Part shown: positions 24,892 through 32,333 of the stretch, one piece after another | Numbering within the stretch: the stretch's first letter is position 1 | Layout of the letters: the number at the start of each line of letters is the position of its first letter | From: Spirosoma rigui | Lineage (GTDB): Bacteria > Bacteroidota > Bacteroidia > Cytophagales > Spirosomataceae | Length of the DNA: 64,000 nt | Assembly (NCBI RefSeq): GCF_002067135.1 | Contig: NZ_CP020105.1 | Coordinates: 1,860,001 to 1,924,000, forward strand | Direction of reading: 5' to 3' | Program-made: the position numbers and the translations under genes | Notes under the pieces: generated by a model | The model's input: the letters and a program-made list of their open reading frames with translations, nothing else | Databases searched by the model: none | What the model was told of the DNA's origin: nothing

Positions 24892-25392
24892 ATGCGCTTA
24901 TCATCAGTTTTGCTCATCACGACGAACCCAAACGAGTGTACTTCGTTGACCGATGCCTTCACAGGTGATAATATTGTTGTTCACTGTGTAGATGAACCGA
25001 CCGATGCAGGCGTCGTCCAGTCTATGGATCAGTTTCTATCCACAGACACGAGCCGCCCGTCGTTGATCATCCTGGATATTGATCATACGAGTGGGTATAG
25101 AATGGGATTGTTAGCTACGTTCCGACAGCACCTGTACAGCCAGAATACACCCATAATTGTTTACAGTCAGAATAACGACAATAGCTTCGTGGAGCGGATC
25201 TACCAGGAAGGCGTTGTGTCTGTCTTTCGACGCCCTTCTGATTGGGATGACTTTGCTCAGACCATATTGAAATACTGGTCACGGTCGGAGGTTCGATTGC
25301 CTAATGAATCAGAAGAGGATTACTGGGCCCAGCGACGGGGTACTTCACAGAGTGCGGGACTAAGTTACTACCCGCGTTCGCAGTCGGAGTAG
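24892..25392 (+). CDS. Stand-alone degenerate receiver-domain protein (copy 1)
   Basis: A 166-residue protein with a receiver (CheY-like) fold and no output domain. The phospho-Asp is probably that of LIILDIDHTSG and the switch residue lies in PIIVYSQN. The acidic metal-binding pair near the N terminus is replaced (LLITTNPNE) and the conserved Lys is Arg (VFRRPSDWDD). It therefore may not be phosphorylated normally. The ATG at 24892 is favoured because it starts the first beta strand. A paralog follows 69 bases later and the remnant of a third after that. No histidine kinase is nearby. Confidence 0.7.
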   Translation: MRLSSVLLITTNPNECTSLTDAFTGDNIVVHCVDEPTDAGVVQSMDQFLSTDTSRPSLIILDIDHTSGYRMGLLATFRQHLYSQNTPIIVYSQNNDNSFVERIYQEGVVSVFRRPSDWDDFAQTILKYWSRSEVRLPNESEEDYWAQRRGTSQSAGLSYYPRSQSE

Positions 25393-25461
25393 TTCTGTTC
25401 GGTCGTGCTCTTTAGTTGATTGATTTACCTTTGTTATCCACTCCTAAAGAAGCAAAGCGTA

Positions 25462-25920
25462 ATGCGCGCGTCGTCTAACCTGCTCCATACGATCCTGATT
25501 GTCGAAAGTGACACAGGGCATCAGGCTCACATAAACCAGTATGTGCAGCAGCAGAGTGCCGTATCGCTGCTTGTTATGGACGATATTCAGGCGGCCCTAT
25601 CCTATCTGGAAATGGTTCGGCGAAACCCGACTTCACTGCCTACCCTTTTATTGGTCAATTACCAGGATATGCTCAATGCCGGGTATACCTTGCTGGATGA
25701 ATTGGAAAAGCGTCAGTTGAAAAGCTGCATCCCCGTCATCGCATTGAGCGATACGGACGACAAAAATAGTGTAGAGGAGGCCTACGATCGGGGTGTTGCT
25801 TCCTATTTTATTAAACCAAGAGCTTATCGTGAGTGGCATTCGTTTCTCAACCTGCTCATTCAATACTGGTTTAATGAAGTGACCCTGCCCGCCTACCGCA
25901 TCGCCCGGCAGGGCGCGTAA
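25462..25920 (+). CDS. Stand-alone degenerate receiver-domain protein (copy 2)
   Basis: 152 residues with a receiver fold and no output domain. Unlike copy 1, the acidic pocket (LIVESD) and the conserved Lys (YFIKPRAY) are kept, but the phospho-acceptor position reads LLLVNYQD, with Asn where Asp is expected. The C-terminal helix and tail (LIQYWFNEVTLPAY) match copy 1 (ILKYWSRSEVRLPN), so the two are tandem duplicates that have lost different catalytic residues. Starting at 25462 removes a poorly conserved leader. It probably works as a protein-protein interaction module, not as a phosphorylated switch; that is inference. Confidence 0.7.
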   Translation: MRASSNLLHTILIVESDTGHQAHINQYVQQQSAVSLLVMDDIQAALSYLEMVRRNPTSLPTLLLVNYQDMLNAGYTLLDELEKRQLKSCIPVIALSDTDDKNSVEEAYDRGVASYFIKPRAYREWHSFLNLLIQYWFNEVTLPAYRIARQGA

Positions 25921-25965
25921 GGGTAGTTGATAGACTATCAGTTAAGAGAAACTTTTGTGACGTGA

Positions 25966-26034
25966 TACGGGACTGCAACGTTGCAGGTTTTTCGTGTGCC
26001 CAACGATTGGGATGACCTTTGTGCTGTTCAATGA
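25966..26034 (+). pseudogene. C-terminal remnant of a third receiver gene
   Basis: Read from 25966, the frame gives YGTATLQVFRVPNDWDDLCA and ends at the TGA at 26032, with a TGA at once upstream. It aligns without gaps to YQEGVVSVFRRPSDWDDFAQ of copy 1: Tyr, Val-Phe-Arg, Pro and Asp-Trp-Asp-Asp are shared. At the DNA level GATTGGGATGAC is identical in both. The rest of the gene is gone. This is a decayed copy between the receiver pair and the vWA gene. Confidence 0.55.
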
Positions 26035-26061
26035 AATAAACAAAACAGCATTCTATCGGTC

Positions 26062-26709
26062 ATGACAAAATCAGCCCAACACCAGATTTTCAACCTTATC
26101 ATTCTTGATGAGAGTGGTTCAATGGAATCAATCAAGACGCCAACGCTTACGGGGTTTAATGAAATGGTCCAAACCATAAAAGGAGCGCAGGTTCAATTTC
26201 CAGACCAGCAACATTATATCTCCCTGGTTGCTTTCAATGGACTCTCTATCCGTACGCTTCTCGATCGGTTGCCCGTTGATTCACTTTATCCGCTGACAAC
26301 TGATTTGTATCGTCCTGACGCCAGCACGCCATTGTATGATGCAATGGGACGCAGTTTGCTGCGGCTCGAACTACAAACGGAGCACCTAACTAACTACTCT
26401 GTCCTGGTTAGCATATTGACAGACGGTGATGAAAATGCATCACGTGAGTTTGGCGGGGCAGCTATACGGGCTATGGTTGATCGGCTTACTAAACTTGGGT
26501 GGTCATTCACGTACATGGGTGCCAATCACAACGTTGAACAAACAGCTGCTTTACTCGCTATCCACTCGTCCATCCGTTTCGAAAGCACGCAGGCAAGTGT
26601 GGAGCAACTCTTTGACAAAGACCGAAAGGGACGTATGGCCTACTATGATAAACGAAGTAAAGGCATGTCGAGCGAGCAGGCTCAGAATGGTTACTGGGAA
26701 CAGCCATAA
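26062..26709 (+). CDS. vWA-domain protein
   Basis: 215 residues made up of one von Willebrand factor A domain. The metal-ion adhesion site is complete: DESGS at residues 16-20, the Thr of DASTPLYDAMG at about 89, and the Asp of ILTDGDENASRE at about 121. No signal peptide or membrane helix is seen, so it is cytoplasmic. Such domains bind protein partners through a bound divalent cation. It starts the three-gene rightward run with the zincin-like and UDG-like genes and is AT-richer than the backbone: I counted 25 G+C in the 60 bases from 26101. A named family could not be assigned. Confidence 0.85.
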   Translation: MTKSAQHQIFNLIILDESGSMESIKTPTLTGFNEMVQTIKGAQVQFPDQQHYISLVAFNGLSIRTLLDRLPVDSLYPLTTDLYRPDASTPLYDAMGRSLLRLELQTEHLTNYSVLVSILTDGDENASREFGGAAIRAMVDRLTKLGWSFTYMGANHNVEQTAALLAIHSSIRFESTQASVEQLFDKDRKGRMAYYDKRSKGMSSEQAQNGYWEQP

Positions 26710-26766
26710 ATTGACGAATGATCGTATTTCCTTGCCATTTTTCGTCCATATTCGTGTCCTGATACC

Positions 26767-27912
26767 TTGCCTTTTATTGCCTTGCTGACCGTTCATTTAC
26801 TCCGGGCTCCCGATTTTATACCCGACGATTATTTTGCTGTTTGCGCTCTGCTTACGTCGCTGGGGCTAAGTCACATCCGTTTCATTATCCCAGAAACGAT
26901 GATTGACGAAGAAACATACAACGACCTTAACCAGGGGTGGGGCGGGCGGAATTTTCGGGAGCCGGTCCATTTTGCCTATCAGTCGCCGGTCGAGAAAATT
27001 ATGTACGACCCCGAACGTGGGTACCCGCTGTCGTGGCGGGAACTGTTCAACGTCTGTACCTACTACCGACAAACGACTGGCTCGATATTGCCTACCGATG
27101 TGGTTATGTTACTCACCAATCGACCTAATGCGCTCAACTGGTTCAGTGCGTATGAAGGCCATGACGTGTTTATTCATACGGCCGACTGGGCACAGTTCAT
27201 TCCGGCCCCTCCGGTCTACCCGATTGCGTATCAGGTGCTCGCCAACCTGCTGCGTTTACATACGGGATTACCGATCACAGGCAAGGGAAGCGTTGGTCCG
27301 TTGCATGAGCAGACTATTGGCTGCATGAATGATCTGTGTCTTCACAAGTCACAGGTAGCGCTTAAGCTGCGGACTGGTGATATCTGTGACACCTGCTTAA
27401 CCCAGCTTAAAGTACATGAAGTGCCCGACTGGTTGGTAGATACAATCCTGTCAGGTTTCGAAAGACTACGGAAACAAATGCTGTTTCGGCAGGGATTCCG
27501 GCAAGCGCAGGGACCAGGACCCGTCAGGGTGAATGAGCACTATCAGATCACTTTTCCTGAACAGGGTAACCTGGTGCTTTCTATTCCCACCCTGCAACGA
27601 CTTCTATACCTTTTTCTACTGAAGCATCCACAGGGTGTTGACCGCCAACACCTGCCCGACTACAAAAGTGAGTTATTGAACCTTTACGGCCTTATCAGTG
27701 GATCAGGCAGCCGGGACGTTATGGTCGACAATGTTAATCGGCTTACCAATCGACTCGATAATTCTTTTGTGGAAAAGGTATCCAAGATCAATGCCCAACT
27801 CAATAAAACGCTGGGCGAATCGCTTGCAAAACCCTATCGCATCGTGGGTAAACGCGGTGGTATCTACCGAATTACCCTGCCAATAGGCAGCGAGGAATCA
27901 ATTCGTGAATAA
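26767..27912 (+). CDS. Zincin-like, zinc-knuckle protein with Bacteroidota C-terminal domain
   Basis: 381 residues in two parts. Part one (about 1-220) has VVMLLTNRPNALNWFSAYEG, FIHTADWAQF and PIAYQVLANLLRLHTGLP. It then has a four-Cys knuckle (Cys186, 191, 207, 210; IGCMNDLCLHKSQVALKLRT and DICDTCL). The order resembles archaemetzincins, where HExxH precedes a CxxM...CxxC knuckle, but here HExxH is YQVLA, so peptidase activity is unlikely. Part two (about 255-372) is a helical, winged-helix-like domain (LQRLLYLFLLKHPQGVD ... KPYRIVGKRGGIYRITL) that I recall from many unnamed Bacteroidota proteins. The start is probably TTG at 26767, since no ATG lies between the upstream stop and residue 45. 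The function is unknown; likely cytoplasmic. Confidence 0.65.
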   Translation: MPFIALLTVHLLRAPDFIPDDYFAVCALLTSLGLSHIRFIIPETMIDEETYNDLNQGWGGRNFREPVHFAYQSPVEKIMYDPERGYPLSWRELFNVCTYYRQTTGSILPTDVVMLLTNRPNALNWFSAYEGHDVFIHTADWAQFIPAPPVYPIAYQVLANLLRLHTGLPITGKGSVGPLHEQTIGCMNDLCLHKSQVALKLRTGDICDTCLTQLKVHEVPDWLVDTILSGFERLRKQMLFRQGFRQAQGPGPVRVNEHYQITFPEQGNLVLSIPTLQRLLYLFLLKHPQGVDRQHLPDYKSELLNLYGLISGSGSRDVMVDNVNRLTNRLDNSFVEKVSKINAQLNKTLGESLAKPYRIVGKRGGIYRITLPIGSEESIRE

Positions 27913-27935
27913 AATACACTCACACCCTACAGTAA

Positions 27936-28688
27936 ATGAAAATTGAGATACCTTCTTACGTCGAAAAGCGACTTAGGCAACCCATGCCTGATAATCATTT
28001 CATTGTTAAAAACTCAACTCCTGTTCTCTCCTTCGGTGATAGTCGGACGGCGCATGTTGCTACTCTGGGTCTTAATCCAAGTCGCATTGAATTTTTGGAT
28101 AAGAAAGGCGAGGAACTAGTAGGCCCAAACCGTCGCCTGGAAACGCTTACTTCCCTACAGGTACCTTCTCTCTCAGATGCCTCGATTGAAGTTCTGGAGA
28201 AAGTTGTTGAGGGGTGTCATCGCTATTTCCTGCGTCAACCCTACTGGAAGTGGTTCGGACAGTTAGAGCCAATCCTTCAGCTTCTGGGAACTTCGTACAA
28301 AACGGGAACAGCCTGTCATCTGGATCTTGTCCAATGGGCTACCGATCCAGTATGGGGTAAAATCCCTGATCCGGTCATTCGAAAGAAACTGATTACAGCG
28401 GATGCCAACTTTTTAAGGGAGCAGCTTATATCAAACTCAATAGGGCTTTTGCTGCTAAACGGCAGCAGTGTTATTAACATCGTTCAGAAAACGTTTGGCC
28501 TTGTTCTTCATCGGCATCCCAAAACGTTAGTTTCCAGGTCAGCAAAAACAGATATTCTTGTAGGTTCTGGACCATTAGGCATTCCGGTAATTGGCTGGAC
28601 GGTGAACATTCAGTCATCATTTGGAGTGACTAACGAATTACGTCAAAGCCTTGCTGATGAGGTAAGTACTGTTCGGGCAAACCTATAG
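27936..28688 (+). CDS. UDG-superfamily-like protein
   Basis: 250 residues, no signal peptide. The sequence follows the uracil-DNA glycosylase-like order: a first strand and catalytic-loop region AHVATLGLNPSRIEF (residues 39-53), the family-specific CHLDLVQWATDPVWG (127-141), and a late strand-loop LLLLNGSSV (171-179). The usual GQDPYH water-activating motif is not present, so this is a divergent branch; whether it excises bases is open. It starts 23 bases after the zincin-like gene and likely shares its transcript. Composition is AT-rich relative to the backbone. Assignment rests on motif order only. Confidence 0.55.
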   Translation: MKIEIPSYVEKRLRQPMPDNHFIVKNSTPVLSFGDSRTAHVATLGLNPSRIEFLDKKGEELVGPNRRLETLTSLQVPSLSDASIEVLEKVVEGCHRYFLRQPYWKWFGQLEPILQLLGTSYKTGTACHLDLVQWATDPVWGKIPDPVIRKKLITADANFLREQLISNSIGLLLLNGSSVINIVQKTFGLVLHRHPKTLVSRSAKTDILVGSGPLGIPVIGWTVNIQSSFGVTNELRQSLADEVSTVRANL

Positions 28689-28746
28689 TATTGGCTGTTA
28701 CCAATGCACCGGGCAAGTATGAACGATGCCTGAACCAAAACGAAAA

Positions 28747-28775
28747 AAGCGCTTACGATATGATCGTAAGCGCTT
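28747..28775 (-). terminator. Terminator shared by tRNA-Val and the UDG-like gene
   Basis: A perfect 12-bp stem (28747-28758 with 28764-28775) with a 5-base loop. Leftward it is followed by a run of T, fitting termination of the tRNA gene; it can also stop the rightward gene ending at 28688. Confidence 0.85.
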
Positions 28776-28786
28776 GATTTTCAGTG

Positions 28787-28861
28787 TGGGAGTTGAGGGG
28801 TTCGAACCCCCGACCCTCTGCTTGTAAGGCAGATGCTCTGAACCAGCTGAGCTAAACTCCC
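28787..28861 (-). tRNA. tRNA-Val (anticodon TAC)
   Basis: On the minus strand the cloverleaf is complete: acceptor GGGAGTT/AACTCCC with discriminator A, D arm GCTCAGCTGGTTCAGAGC, anticodon loop CTTACAA closed by a TCTGC/GCAGA stem, and the T arm GGGGGTTCGAACCCC. CCA is not encoded. It reads GUA and, by wobble, other Val codons. Its 3' end faces the AT-richer accessory segment. Confidence 0.95.
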
Positions 28862-28897
28862 TTGTTTTTCCCGTCCTTCTTTCGTCGTTTGGGAGTG

Positions 28898-28929
28898 CAA
28901 ATATAGCCGGCTGCTGAACTTTATTGCAA
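28898..28929 (-). promoter_or_regulatory. Promoter of tRNA-Val
   Basis: On the minus strand TTG (28929-28927), a 21-base spacer and TATATTTG (28905-28898) fit the Bacteroidota promoter, about 37 bases before the tRNA 5' end. Confidence 0.55.
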
Positions 28930-28996
28930 GCATTAAGCCAAAAAAAACTTGAAAAATTTTCGGTCGTCGATCTTTTGTCTGTTAATCAATTGATCA

Positions 28997-31900
28997 TCAG
29001 GGCTGTTTTAGGAGCGATTCAATTAGTAGTACGTCGCCGTTGCGGATGACTGTCTCTACGTTCAGCGCATCCTTGATGTTGGTGAGGGGATCGCCGTTGA
29101 CAATAACAAGGTCGGCCAGCTTACCCGGCTCCACCGAACCAAGGTCTTTGCTGACGCCTACGGTCTCTGCGGCCCATAGCGTTGCCGAACGCAGCGCTTC
29201 GTACGGGCTCAGGCCCGCGTCGACAAATGTCTGTAACTCGGTGTGCAGACTCAGGCCGTAGGGGACAAAGGGGCTGTCAGTGCCGGTGGTGACGTGGGCG
29301 CCCGCGCCAATCAGCGCCTTAATGCTTTTTTGCAGGTTGCTGTAATTGGCGAAGTAGCCGGGACTGATTTTAACGATCTGGGCTGCACCGGCCTGCAGGG
29401 CGTTGCTGTAGTCCTCCGAGTAAAAGGCTTTGTATTGTCGGTTTTCGTAGAAGTTCGGGTCCTTGCTGGCCACGACGAAGAAACCGCCCTGTAGCGAAGC
29501 TGTTGGGGTAATGTTCATACCCGACTTCGACAGCAGTTGAATCACGTCCTGATAGCTGCGGTTCATGGCCGTGATTTTGGGCGAGTACCCCCGCCGGCTC
29601 GTGCCACCAATGTGTTCCACCGCGTCGACGTCGTAGCGCATAGCCGGGAAGATCTCGTGCGAGGATACCGGAATGCCGTTGGCGTGGGCAAAGGTGGTAA
29701 TGCGCTGCTGCATGGCGTCGGGCATACGGACGTAGGTCTTGATCAGATCATAGCCCAGCCGGACCGCGCGTTTCAGCTCGCGATCGAGTTGCGCGTCGGA
29801 ATTGATACTGGTGGCGGCTCCGTAGTAAATGCGGGTACCGTCAGTGAGGCCACCCGTGAAGAATTGGCGGGGACCCGGCCGGACGCCACTCGCCCAGGAC
29901 TCTTTGCGTTCAAGCGCATCATAGGGGTCGGCACCGGGCTCCCGGACAGAGGTGATGCCATACGATAGCCATAGCCGCCCGATCTTCTCGCCCACCATTG
30001 AGTGCTGGTGCGTGTGCATCTCGAACAGACCCGGCATCACGGTCTTCGTCGACGCGTCGATCAGCGTACCGGTCCGGCCCGTGCGGTGGGGTTCAATGGC
30101 TTTGATCCGATTTTTATCCACGAGGATGTCTACATCCTGTCGATACGTACCTGATTTACCGTCGAAGAGTCGTCCGGCATGGATGACCATCGACTGATTG
30201 GGCTGTCTGATCTGCCAGTTCAGCGTCATCGGAATCGGTTCGATGCGTTTGTCGGCAACGGTGATCTGCTTGAATTCATTGGTAGCCAGGTAAAGCAGGC
30301 TCTTCGAATCGCCGGTCCAGGTGGGGGCTTCGGCCTGTTCAGTGGTAAGCTGAATGGGGATACCGGTGGGGGTTCCATCGGGCAATACCGAAGTCATCCA
30401 GAGCAATCCGTCGAGGATGTAGGCCATCTTGCTGCCGTCGGGCGACCAGACGGGGCCGTTCTTACTACGGGTGCCGAGGCTGTGACCGGGCGCGGGCGAG
30501 ACGTAACGGTCGTTCTTGCCATCAAGCGAAATCAGCAGCACTTCACTGATACCTTCCCGGTAACGCGACGAGTAAGGGTGAAGCGCCGAAATGGCAATGG
30601 TACGCCCGTCGGCCGACCAACTGGCCTGACTCGGCACAAAGACCGACTCATGGATTTTCGTCGTTTGGGGCGCGTTTACATCGGCCGTGTAGGTCACGTC
30701 GGCTGTGTAGAGAGTGCTACGTCCCCACGCATTGCGTAGATCGCTCTGGTAAAAGGCCACCTTACTGCCGTCGGGCGACCAGGTTGGGAAGTTAAGGTCG
30801 TCGGGCATATCGGCCAATAGGTTGTCCTGCCCCGTGTTGAGATCGCGAATCCAGACGTCCATGTTGCCATGACGGTCTGATACGTAGACGAGTTTGGTAC
30901 CATCGGGCGACCAGGCTGGTTCGACGTCCATAGCTGGGCCATTGGTCAGCGCTTTCGGAATTTTATCGCCTTTGGTCAACAGCCACAGGTCGCCCAGTGC
31001 GGCAAAGGCAATCTGTTTGCCATCGGGTGAGATAGCGGGGCCTTTGATGCCCAGCACGGGCTGGGGCTGGGTGCTGTTGAAGTCGTAGGTCTTGCGTTTG
31101 TAGGTCGTCCGGGGCAAAGCGATCAGGGCTTGGAAGGGAATTGTCTGCGCCGTTGTACCGCCAATTTTCCGGCGTTTTAATAGTCCATCGGCGGTGTACA
31201 GGTACTCGCTGGTTCCGAACCAGCTGGTTCGGAATGGGAAAACATCCTCCGCTTCGGCGGTAAGCAGCTGGGTTTTGCCATCGGCCAGCGTAGCGCTTTC
31301 GAGCCCGCTCTGCGCTTTGGTCAGCACGTTATACAACAACTGCGATCCATCGGGTTGCCAGGCTGGCCCGGCCAGTTTCGCGTTGGTCGCCGAGACAAGT
31401 TTCTCGGCACTGCCCGGACTGATCACATAAACCCCCGGTGCGTCGGTCCGGTCGGATACGAAAGCGATCTGTTTACCGTTGGGCGAGAAGGCGGGGTTGA
31501 AGTCATTGCCGGAGTCGGTAGTGAGCTGCGTCAGCTTGCCGTCGGCAAGGGTGAGCTGCCAGATGTCGTAGCTGCCGCCCCGGTCCGACGCGAACACGAT
31601 CCGTTTACCATCGGGCGACCAGTGGGGTTCGCGATCGTCGTACATGCCGGTCGTGAGCTGGCGCGGTTTGCCCCCCGTTCTGGCAATCGTCCAGAGGTGG
31701 TACCGGCCATCCCAGAAAGCGTGAAAAGCAATCAGCTTCCCATCGGGCGACCAGCTGGGCTGGCGGCAGTCTCCAAGGGCGTCAGTAATCGGTTTAGCCA
31801 GCCCACCGGATGCGGGAACGAGCCAGATCGTACCTTGCAGATCCATAGCAATCTCCTTTTTATCGGGTGAGAGATCGGCGGCCATGTTGGTACCTTCCGT

Positions 31901-32053
31901 TACGGTAACCCGGAGTGAATCGGCGGTGTGGGCCCGGGCCGGGCCGGAGGGAATGTGTAGTAGCAATCCCAGAAGCCAGTAGACAAGGGCGCTAGCGGGG
32001 ATAGTTGTGTTTCGCCTGGGAACGGATACGGCGCGCAGGAATAAGGAACACAT
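28997..32053 (-). CDS. Exported amidohydrolase with N-terminal TolB-like beta-propeller
   Basis: 1018 residues. After a signal-peptide-like N terminus come about ten PD40/TolB-type repeats (repeated SPDGKxIAF and WSPDGSK motifs; about residues 55-640), forming one or two propellers. The last 380 residues are an amidohydrolase barrel with the metal-binding MPGLFEMHTHQHS, the KTYVRMP region, SSHEIFPA, VEHIGG, TGTDSPFVPYG and the closing GKLADLVIVNGDPL. Such fusions act on dipeptides or cyclic amides outside the cytoplasm; the substrate cannot be predicted. A second, propeller-free amidohydrolase is encoded at 52819. It is alone in its transcript: tRNA on one side, an AT-rich gap on the other. 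Confidence 0.9.
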   Translation of the reverse strand: MCSLFLRAVSVPRRNTTIPASALVYWLLGLLLHIPSGPARAHTADSLRVTVTEGTNMAADLSPDKKEIAMDLQGTIWLVPASGGLAKPITDALGDCRQPSWSPDGKLIAFHAFWDGRYHLWTIARTGGKPRQLTTGMYDDREPHWSPDGKRIVFASDRGGSYDIWQLTLADGKLTQLTTDSGNDFNPAFSPNGKQIAFVSDRTDAPGVYVISPGSAEKLVSATNAKLAGPAWQPDGSQLLYNVLTKAQSGLESATLADGKTQLLTAEAEDVFPFRTSWFGTSEYLYTADGLLKRRKIGGTTAQTIPFQALIALPRTTYKRKTYDFNSTQPQPVLGIKGPAISPDGKQIAFAALGDLWLLTKGDKIPKALTNGPAMDVEPAWSPDGTKLVYVSDRHGNMDVWIRDLNTGQDNLLADMPDDLNFPTWSPDGSKVAFYQSDLRNAWGRSTLYTADVTYTADVNAPQTTKIHESVFVPSQASWSADGRTIAISALHPYSSRYREGISEVLLISLDGKNDRYVSPAPGHSLGTRSKNGPVWSPDGSKMAYILDGLLWMTSVLPDGTPTGIPIQLTTEQAEAPTWTGDSKSLLYLATNEFKQITVADKRIEPIPMTLNWQIRQPNQSMVIHAGRLFDGKSGTYRQDVDILVDKNRIKAIEPHRTGRTGTLIDASTKTVMPGLFEMHTHQHSMVGEKIGRLWLSYGITSVREPGADPYDALERKESWASGVRPGPRQFFTGGLTDGTRIYYGAATSINSDAQLDRELKRAVRLGYDLIKTYVRMPDAMQQRITTFAHANGIPVSSHEIFPAMRYDVDAVEHIGGTSRRGYSPKITAMNRSYQDVIQLLSKSGMNITPTASLQGGFFVVASKDPNFYENRQYKAFYSEDYSNALQAGAAQIVKISPGYFANYSNLQKSIKALIGAGAHVTTGTDSPFVPYGLSLHTELQTFVDAGLSPYEALRSATLWAAETVGVSKDLGSVEPGKLADLVIVNGDPLTNIKDALNVETVIRNGDVLLIESLLKQP

Positions 32054-32281
32054 AGCGGAATGCAGGAGGGAGACGCTAAGTTGAGATGAATTAGCGAGTA
32101 ATTATGGGGATAATGCGTTGATAAGTAAAATTTAATATTGATTATTTTTTAATGAGTAAAATATTATTTGTTATATGTGATTTATTGTGGAATTAGTTGT
32201 AAGGTTGATCACTACGTGGCCCGTTGTGCTTTTACCCTGCGCGTGGGGTCAGGAAATCTATTCCTGTCCAGCTCGCACAAA

Positions 32282-32316
32282 AAAAGGAGCACTACAGCGA
32301 ATGCAGTGCTCCTTTT
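32282..32316 (-). terminator. Terminator of the porT unit
   Basis: A perfect 12-bp stem (32282-32293 with 32305-32316), 18 bases after the porT stop in the leftward direction, ending in a run of T. The AT-rich stretch 32054-32281 beyond it holds no gene that I can support. Confidence 0.85.
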
Positions 32317-32333
32317 CACGAGAATAAAATGGG

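Noticed and set aside
25999..26011. CCCAA-CGA-TTGGG as an operator of the vWA gene
   Set aside because: It lies inside the receiver remnant and is explained by the ancestral coding sequence.
26062..26709. vWA gene as part of a MoxR/vWA chaperone pair or BREX/Ter system
   Set aside because: No MoxR ATPase, Ter or BREX genes are in the window.
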